NCBI GenBank assembly: GCA_947652855.1
Contig: CANTEO010000002.1
Span: forward strand, 1 to 64,000
DNA length: 64,000 bases
Source: an uncultured Roseburia sp.
GTDB lineage: Bacteria; Bacillota; Clostridia; Lachnospirales; Lachnospiraceae
Direction: 5' to 3'
Position numbers and translations under genes: made by a program. The notes below the pieces were generated by a model that saw only the letters and a list, made by a program, of their open reading frames with translations, made no database searches and was not told the DNA's origin. Of this stretch, positions 58,023-64,000 are shown in pieces. How positions within the stretch are numbered: the first letter of the stretch is position 1; each line of letters opens with the position of its first letter.

Positions 58023-61000
58023 ATGAAGAAAGTAGTGGCAATGCTGCTCGTTGGCGTTCTTGCAGTCCAGTCATGGATGGGCGTTCCTGTTTATGGAGCG
58101 CAGAATGCGTCAATGGCAGGAACTGAATCGTCAGTGACAGGGGAGGAGCCGACAGTTACGGAACCTGAGCCAACATTGACAGACCCTGTGCCTGCGCAAG
58201 GGCAGGGGATTTTGGAAGTAGAAGTGGGATCTTCTCAACTGATGCCATATCATGGCAGCGTAACGGTGGGGCTTTATAAGGGTGAGAATGAGGTTTCGTC
58301 GAAGGATTTGACTTATGACGGGACGTCTTCATTCCAGACGGCCCGGTTTTTTGCTGAGGAAGGCGACTATGCCGTCGCTGTCCGTTCTGAGAAATTTGCA
58401 GATTATGCGCAGGAAGTGAAGATTGAAAAAGGCTGGACGACGAAAGTCATGGTATGCTCTTCGCGGGTAGAAGCGGGAGGCAGCGCGCAGCCTGGCTGGT
58501 TCCGTCCCGGTGACGTGAACAGTGACGGAACGGTGGATCAAACAGACGTTTCCTCTGTTTTGCAGGCAGTTCGGTCAGATGCGCCTGAATTGGCGGCTGA
58601 CGTGAACGGAGACGGGAAGCTTGATATGGTGGATTTGCAGCATACCGTGCAGAGCGTGGAGGCGGAGCGCCTTTCTGCCGCTTCAAAATTGGGCATTGTT
58701 CAGTCTGTGCAGTCTGTAGATGGAACTGTGATGGAAGGTGGGCAGGGATTTTTGAATCAGGAGGGGACTGTCACTTTAAAGCCGCAGGATCAGGGCGCGG
58801 CGATATCAAAGAGCAATCCCGTCGCGATGGATTTTGTTCTGGCAGCAGAAGGAGAGAGCTCCGTGCCACTGCAGGGAATGGCGATTCAGGCTCCAATAGA
58901 AGAAGATGGGGCGCTCCAATCCGGGATTACGGACGGGGAGGCGGTCATTTCTTACATAGATGAAAATGGTGAGGAGAAAAGCGAGTCCATTCCGTTTTCT
59001 AATCAATCATTCGTTAAGGCGCAGCCTACGATGTCAGGGCGCGCGAAGGCGGCTTCCCTAAGCCGGGCGGCGTCTGTAGGCGTAGAGGCGGACGGCTCTT
59101 TGATCCTTGATTTTGGGACTCAGGTCGCGGTAAAGAGAGTGACCATTAAAATTACCGGGACAAAGAAAACGGAGCCGCTTGTGAATATCGCAAAGGTAGA
59201 GTTTGTCAACGACATGGAAAATCGGATTTCCGCCCCGGAGCTTAACATTCCGAAGCTAAGCCCGATTGAATCGGCAGATAAGAGCTTAACGGCATCCTGG
59301 AGCGCACAGTCGAATGTGACGGGCTATGAAGTCAGCGTGACAGGGCCGGTGAAGGATTCCGATGGGCTTCAGACGCAGGTTATCAGAGTTGCAGGCACGC
59401 AGCATATGATCGGATCCTTGAATGACGGAAAGATGATGAACTTTGAAGAGTACAAGGTGAAGGTGCGTTCTGTGAACGGGGATTGGTGCAGCCCGTGGTC
59501 TGAGGAATTGATTGGGATTCCAAAGCCGACGAAGCTCCCGGCGCCGCCTGATTTTGTTAAGACGGCTGGCAGGTACCGTTCCATTGATGTGTCCTGGAAG
59601 GATATGGACGACTCTGCAGGATACATGGTTTATTACAAAAAGAAGTCGGAGCCGGAAACAAGCTACCGCCCTGTAGTGGAAGGCTTTACGCCGGTGAAGG
59701 AAGGGACGGGCAGAATTGACGCCACAAGCTATACGATTCGGGGCTTAGAGGATGAAGTGGAATATTCCGTCTATGTCATTGGATGGAATGAGCTTGGATG
59801 GGGCGGACGTTCGATTGTGTCTCTGGCGAAGACGAAGACCCTTTCGCCTCCAATGCTTCCTAAATATAAGCTGATCAACACATCAAACGGCACAGGAAAG
59901 CTGACGGCGCATATCGTTTCTGCTTCACATGGAAGCCATAACGGCGCCAAGATGGTAGGCAGCGCGTTGGATGTGGAAAAATACAGCGCTTTAGGGGTAG
60001 TGGACGATGATTATGCCTCCTATTGGGTGAAAGAGGACTGGGATGACGGCGTGGCCTATCCGGCAAATGGAAAGGGCTTAACGATTGCGCTGGATAACGA
60101 TTACCAGATGAATTTTATCACCTATGCGGCTGCGGATCAGGTTCAGGCAATGCAGTATGTCAGGGTGGATTATTATCAGTCCCAGAATCCTTCAGAGAAA
60201 CGGACGGTAGGCGCGCGTCTGTATGAGAAGCGGGATGAGAACGAGAACCCGTTCTATATTGTCAAATTAAATGAATCCATTACGGCGAACAAAGTTACGC
60301 TCTCGTTTGGCAGGGATTCCTCCAGGCAGCCGATGATGGTAGGGGAGGTTCATTTCCATTATTATGATTCGCTTGAAGATGACATCATGGGGCTGTATCA
60401 GGATGAAATGCACACGACGTTAAGGGCTGACGTTACGAAGGAGACGATTGACGGCTTAGCGGCGCGTCTTGAGACAGTCGATGAGGCAAGCGGTGAGAAG
60501 CATCCTTTATATCGCGAATTGATGCTGGAAATTGAGACGGCGACGGAGATATTAAATTCAGCGCTGGAGCCTTCGTATGAGGTGGATCCGCACATTACAG
60601 GAAAGAAGGACGGCCATCTTGGATTTGGCGGCTTAAATGCATGGCAGCCGCTTGGAAGGGTCGCATATTCAGGGGAGAGCCTGTTGGTTTATGTTGGGCA
60701 TAACACGAAGCGGACGGGAGATAACGCAAGCTTACAGCTTGTATTTACGCAGCATCATTCAGAAGCCGCCGGATTTGCTAAGGCAGTGGGCTTAAAAGTG
60801 GGCAGGAATGAGATTACGGTTCCAAAGATTTCTACCAGCGACTTTGAGCGCGGCGGTCAGATTTATGTCGCGTATACTGGAAATAACGCGTCGGATCAGT
60901 ATGCGGTGCGCGTCAGCGGAGGAAGCCGCATACCTGCATTGAGCGTCTATGGCAAGACTGAGGCGGAGCGCATAGATGCGATCCGGGCTTACGTGGAAGA

Positions 61001-63275
61001 CCTTGAGGCTTATGTCGGGACGATTGAGGCAGGGCATGAGCAAAGCCACAAGGGGACTGTCGGCGTGGACTATGACTATGACCAGACCAACTGCATCTTA
61101 AACGCGACTGACATCATGATGAAGGAAATGATGTATTCGCTGCCGGCCACTCAGGTTTGGGCGGGCCTTAAGGGCGCCGAGGATAAGGCGGCGAAGCTGG
61201 ACGCTGCATTAAAGGCAATGGAGCAGACGATGACGCTGTTCTATCATCACAAAGGGTTAAGTGACGAAGCAGGCACAGCACGCGGAAATAACGCCTTGCC
61301 GTCACAGCACTTGAATATCCGCTACATGAGAATGTTTGCAGGCGCGTTTATGTATGCGGCAGGCAACCATATCGGAATTGAATGGGGATCGGCGCCGCTT
61401 GCAAGCGCGCCAAACGATATGTCGGGATTTGGTTGGGGAATCGGCCATGAGATCGGCCATGACATTAACCAGGGGACATATGCGGTCGCGGAAGTGACGA
61501 ATAACTATTTTGCGATGCTCCTGACAGGAACGCAGCGCTTTACGTATGAGAATGTGTATAAAAAAGTGACCTCCGGCTCGGTAGGGCGCGCGTCAAATGT
61601 ATTTACGCAGCTTGCGTTGTATTGGCAGCTTCACTTGGCATTTGACAATCAGTCAGATGACCATCATGTGTATGACAATTACGAAGACCAGTTTGCGAAC
61701 CTGTTCTTTGCGAGGATGGACACGTATTCCAGAAATCCTGCAAAGGCTCCGCAGGAAGGGCTTACGTTTAGCGGCGGGTCAGATCAGAACCTGATGAGGC
61801 TTGCCTGCGCTTCGGCTGAGAAAAATATCCTTCCATTCTTTGAGCGGTGGGGCATGAGGCCGGATGAAGACACGATTGCCTATGCGTCAAAATATGGCGA
61901 GGCGGACACGAAGGCGCTGTACTATGCAAATGAGGACGCCAGGGAATACCGCTTGGCGCATTTAGACGAGGCGGGCTCTATCAAGGAGAAGGATGCTATT
62001 CGCTCCGCGAATGTGACAGCCAGCTCCAATCGCGCGGAAATCACGATTGCGACGAATGAAAGCCAGGATTTGATTTTGGGCTATGAGATCAGCAGAAGCA
62101 TGATTTCAAATGGAGAGAAGAAAACAGAAGTGATTGGCTTCGTGCCGATTGACACGGCGGATTCCACGGTTTATGTGGACACTGTGACTACGATTAATAA
62201 CAGGGTGCTGGAATATGAAGTGCGGGCAGTTGATAAGTTCTTGAATTATTCCAATGTAAAATCCGCAGGATCCGTAAAGATTCAGACCGACGGCGTATTG
62301 AATAAGTCGGAGTGGACAGTGGAGACTGATCTGACATCGGAAGATGACACGGAGCTGGAGCCGGATGCGGAAGATCCGGACAGCGGGTTTGACGCGACGA
62401 ATCCGGGAAATGTGGAAGGAAAGAAGGTCAACAGCATTGAGCGGATCTTAGACAATGATTTGTCGGCAGAGGGAACGTATGCCGGAACGTGTGAAGGCAC
62501 AGGCGCGATCACCATTGATATGCATAAGGTGGAGCAGGTGACTTCCCTGAAATACCAGGGAGATGCGTTAGGCAGCGTTACGGTGGAAGTGAGCCAAGAC
62601 CAAGAGGCATGGGTCACGGTAAAAGAAAATTACACAGGGTTAAGCAAAGCGGGGACATCTATCATTTGGTTTGACGCTGTGGAAGAAGGGGAGAGGGATT
62701 CCTGGATTGGAACCTACGATGCCCGTTACGTGAGGATCACGCTGGCGCATACAGGAGCCGTGTCGATTCAGGAGATTGACGTTTGCGGGCCGTCAGGGGA
62801 TAACCTTGAATTTATGACGGCGGAAGACGGCCAGCCAGCCGTTGGCATCCTTTCTGCGGATTACAAATATGGCGATGAAGCGGAAGACGTCATACCGGAA
62901 GGCTCCTTAATCTTTACGGGGACATATAAAGGGAACCCGGCGTACAATGTCGTTGTGCTGTATGACACAGAAGGCAATGTCATTGGTGAGAAGGATGGGA
63001 ACGTCCTTGCGAAACAGGTGATATTTGCGGATGTGCCGGAAAACGGAAATCTCGGCGAGACATCTGACGGAACCTGGGTATATTATGTGGAGCCTGGCCA
63101 GTGGGATGCGGATTCCTTAAAGAAGATTGGCGGCGTGCGCGGTGAGCTGTACCGCGTGGACAATGCCTTAACGCTTGCGGGCGAGCGCGTTGTCAGCGAC
63201 ACGAAGGTGATTGCCATTCCAGATTCATTGACAAGTATTACGATGCAAGGAGGCAAATATGAGAAAGTGGATTAA
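58023..63275 (+). CDS. Secreted M60-family metallopeptidase (mucinase/enhancin type) with dockerin
   Basis: The 1,750-residue protein starts with a signal peptide (cleavage near VYGA). In order: a beta domain (about 55-150), a type I dockerin-like pair of calcium loops at about 163-216 (DVNSDGTVDQTDV and DVNGDGKLDMVDL), a beta region, two FN3 domains (404-503 and 505-610), a discoidin-like domain (about 620-790) and the M60 region (about 860-1310). The zinc site is HEIGH at 1142-1146 with a likely third ligand at Glu1157 (VAEVTNN). An FN3-like domain (1330-1420), another discoidin domain (1467-1593) and a C-terminal beta domain follow. M60 members of gut bacteria cleave mucin-type O-glycoproteins. 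It has no LPXTG; the dockerin suggests attachment through a cohesin. AAGGATAAGTAGGAG precedes the ATG. Confidence 0.9.
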   Translation: MKKVVAMLLVGVLAVQSWMGVPVYGAQNASMAGTESSVTGEEPTVTEPEPTLTDPVPAQGQGILEVEVGSSQLMPYHGSVTVGLYKGENEVSSKDLTYDGTSSFQTARFFAEEGDYAVAVRSEKFADYAQEVKIEKGWTTKVMVCSSRVEAGGSAQPGWFRPGDVNSDGTVDQTDVSSVLQAVRSDAPELAADVNGDGKLDMVDLQHTVQSVEAERLSAASKLGIVQSVQSVDGTVMEGGQGFLNQEGTVTLKPQDQGAAISKSNPVAMDFVLAAEGESSVPLQGMAIQAPIEEDGALQSGITDGEAVISYIDENGEEKSESIPFSNQSFVKAQPTMSGRAKAASLSRAASVGVEADGSLILDFGTQVAVKRVTIKITGTKKTEPLVNIAKVEFVNDMENRISAPELNIPKLSPIESADKSLTASWSAQSNVTGYEVSVTGPVKDSDGLQTQVIRVAGTQHMIGSLNDGKMMNFEEYKVKVRSVNGDWCSPWSEELIGIPKPTKLPAPPDFVKTAGRYRSIDVSWKDMDDSAGYMVYYKKKSEPETSYRPVVEGFTPVKEGTGRIDATSYTIRGLEDEVEYSVYVIGWNELGWGGRSIVSLAKTKTLSPPMLPKYKLINTSNGTGKLTAHIVSASHGSHNGAKMVGSALDVEKYSALGVVDDDYASYWVKEDWDDGVAYPANGKGLTIALDNDYQMNFITYAAADQVQAMQYVRVDYYQSQNPSEKRTVGARLYEKRDENENPFYIVKLNESITANKVTLSFGRDSSRQPMMVGEVHFHYYDSLEDDIMGLYQDEMHTTLRADVTKETIDGLAARLETVDEASGEKHPLYRELMLEIETATEILNSALEPSYEVDPHITGKKDGHLGFGGLNAWQPLGRVAYSGESLLVYVGHNTKRTGDNASLQLVFTQHHSEAAGFAKAVGLKVGRNEITVPKISTSDFERGGQIYVAYTGNNASDQYAVRVSGGSRIPALSVYGKTEAERIDAIRAYVEDLEAYVGTIEAGHEQSHKGTVGVDYDYDQTNCILNATDIMMKEMMYSLPATQVWAGLKGAEDKAAKLDAALKAMEQTMTLFYHHKGLSDEAGTARGNNALPSQHLNIRYMRMFAGAFMYAAGNHIGIEWGSAPLASAPNDMSGFGWGIGHEIGHDINQGTYAVAEVTNNYFAMLLTGTQRFTYENVYKKVTSGSVGRASNVFTQLALYWQLHLAFDNQSDDHHVYDNYEDQFANLFFARMDTYSRNPAKAPQEGLTFSGGSDQNLMRLACASAEKNILPFFERWGMRPDEDTIAYASKYGEADTKALYYANEDAREYRLAHLDEAGSIKEKDAIRSANVTASSNRAEITIATNESQDLILGYEISRSMISNGEKKTEVIGFVPIDTADSTVYVDTVTTINNRVLEYEVRAVDKFLNYSNVKSAGSVKIQTDGVLNKSEWTVETDLTSEDDTELEPDAEDPDSGFDATNPGNVEGKKVNSIERILDNDLSAEGTYAGTCEGTGAITIDMHKVEQVTSLKYQGDALGSVTVEVSQDQEAWVTVKENYTGLSKAGTSIIWFDAVEEGERDSWIGTYDARYVRITLAHTGAVSIQEIDVCGPSGDNLEFMTAEDGQPAVGILSADYKYGDEAEDVIPEGSLIFTGTYKGNPAYNVVVLYDTEGNVIGEKDGNVLAKQVIFADVPENGNLGETSDGTWVYYVEPGQWDADSLKKIGGVRGELYRVDNALTLAGERVVSDTKVIAIPDSLTSITMQGGKYEKVD

Positions 63276-64000
63276 ATACATTGCGGCGGCGTTTTTTCTG
63301 ATCGCGGCATTGCCAATGTCCGTTGCGGCGGCAGAACAGAGCAAAGGCGTTTTAACGGCAGATAAAAATGACGTGTCGGTTGCGCTGAACCTTCCAGAGG
63401 GCAAGACAGAGACGATTACGTCTCTGCGCCTTAAGGTTCGCGTTCATGCAGGAGCCGGCACGATGGGCGAGCCTTCCTTTCGGTTTGATGAGAGCATAAA
63501 GAGCGCCGTAAGGGACGCGGAAATTAAAAAGGAGGCCGACGGAAGCTATTCGGTGGACATCATTCTTTCCGGAAAGAAAGATCAGGCAGTCTTTCAGGGC
63601 TCTGAATATGCGAAAATCGGGACATTGTCCCTTAAGCCGACCAGCGCTGAGTATCAGATGAATGTGGAGTTTGCGGGCGCAGGGAAGGAAGATGAGCCGT
63701 CCGTGAAGTATATGGACGCAGGCGGGTTTGATGAGCTGACGGCATATCTGGAAAACGCAAAGACGCTTGAGGTGAAAAATGAGAAGGCCGGCGCGCAGAA
63801 GCCGTCAAAGAAGAAATGGTTTGAAATGCAGCCGACGCTGAACGTCTATGCGAAGAGAGGATCCAAAAAGGTCAATTTTGAGTGGAGTAAAGTGGAAGAG
63901 GCCGATGGATATGTCCTTTATGAATACAATGCAAAAACAAAAAAATATAAGCAAATTAAGGAGATCAAAAAGGCATCTGTCACATCGACTTCAAAACTGT
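63259..64000 (+). CDS. Secreted cohesin-like plus FN3 protein (partial, runs off the window)
   Basis: The ATG at 63259 follows CAAGGAGG, overlaps the M60 gene by 17 bases, and opens a frame that stays open for 247 codons to the end of the window. It has a signal peptide (cleavage near VAAA) and a beta-sandwich at about 30-155 with spacing resembling cohesin domains: a strand pair, SFRFDESIKSAV, then YSVDIILSG, YAKIGTLSLKP and YQMNVEFAGAG. An FN3-like domain begins near residue 190 (KKVNFEWSKVEEADGYVLYEY). Cohesin identity is a pattern guess, not a secure call; a generic Ig-like fold is the alternative. Translational overlap with a dockerin-bearing enzyme makes the pairing attractive. Confidence 0.55.
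   Translation, partial: MRKWIKYIAAAFFLIAALPMSVAAAEQSKGVLTADKNDVSVALNLPEGKTETITSLRLKVRVHAGAGTMGEPSFRFDESIKSAVRDAEIKKEADGSYSVDIILSGKKDQAVFQGSEYAKIGTLSLKPTSAEYQMNVEFAGAGKEDEPSVKYMDAGGFDELTAYLENAKTLEVKNEKAGAQKPSKKKWFEMQPTLNVYAKRGSKKVNFEWSKVEEADGYVLYEYNAKTKKYKQIKEIKKASVTSTSKL

Overview
The window looks like part of a chromosome from a Gram-positive gut anaerobe of the class Clostridia, most probably a Lachnospiraceae member. The evidence is the SCIFF peptide with its radical SAM maturase beside a fused SecDF, a lysine riboswitch ahead of dapA, DUF5721, DUF1934 and TIGR04086-type proteins, Gram-positive ribosome binding sites, and many large secreted proteins built from Big_2, FIVAR, discoidin, LamG-like and BspA-type repeat modules. 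The species is not assigned. No tRNA, rRNA, CRISPR array, prophage or intact insertion sequence was recognised.

Layout. 1-5,860: a leucine-rich-repeat remnant, then a two-gene surface operon (Big_2 protein and a BspA-like protein with about 35 repeats of 26 residues). 6,055-11,886: a translationally coupled lipoprotein/ABC transporter cluster (lipoprotein, two permeases, ATPase, anchored CARDB-like protein, and an FtsX/MacB-like extracellular domain with no permease). 11,881-20,105 (minus strand): asnA, a 2,035-residue GH33 sialidase and an alpha/beta hydrolase. 20,248-27,929: a small membrane protein, cspA, a DUF5721 protein, a transglutaminase-like lipoprotein, the SCIFF peptide with its maturase and secDF, and a decayed Rpn/PD-(D/E)XK relative. 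28,166-36,610: a 2,814-residue adhesin-like protein with no recognised catalytic domain. 36,967-49,608: mostly housekeeping genes (SSB-like, BtuR-like, dapA-dapB, DtxR-type regulator, CorA, NlpC/P60 endopeptidase, orphan response regulator, DUF1934, extracytoplasmic trigger-factor-like lipoprotein, asnS, glyA). 49,819-55,158: a MacAB-like efflux operon with two adaptor subunits. 55,249-57,836: an O-antigen-ligase-like polymerase and azlCD. 58,023-64,000: an M60-type (mucinase/enhancin) metallopeptidase with a dockerin, overlapping a gene whose start looks like a cohesin-type beta-sandwich plus FN3 and which runs off the window.

Functional reading. The sialidase, the adhesin and the M60 peptidase fit a host-glycan (mucin) foraging surface apparatus: the sialidase removes terminal sialic acid, the M60 enzyme cuts glycoprotein backbone, and discoidin and LamG-like modules bind glycans. 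The sialidase tail and the adhesin share a LamG-like plus beta-module cassette and FIVAR helices. The best candidate for an under-described system is the dockerin-bearing M60 peptidase with its overlapping cohesin-like neighbour, a possible two-component cell-surface complex. That reading rests on weak fold recognition by eye and needs a structural check.
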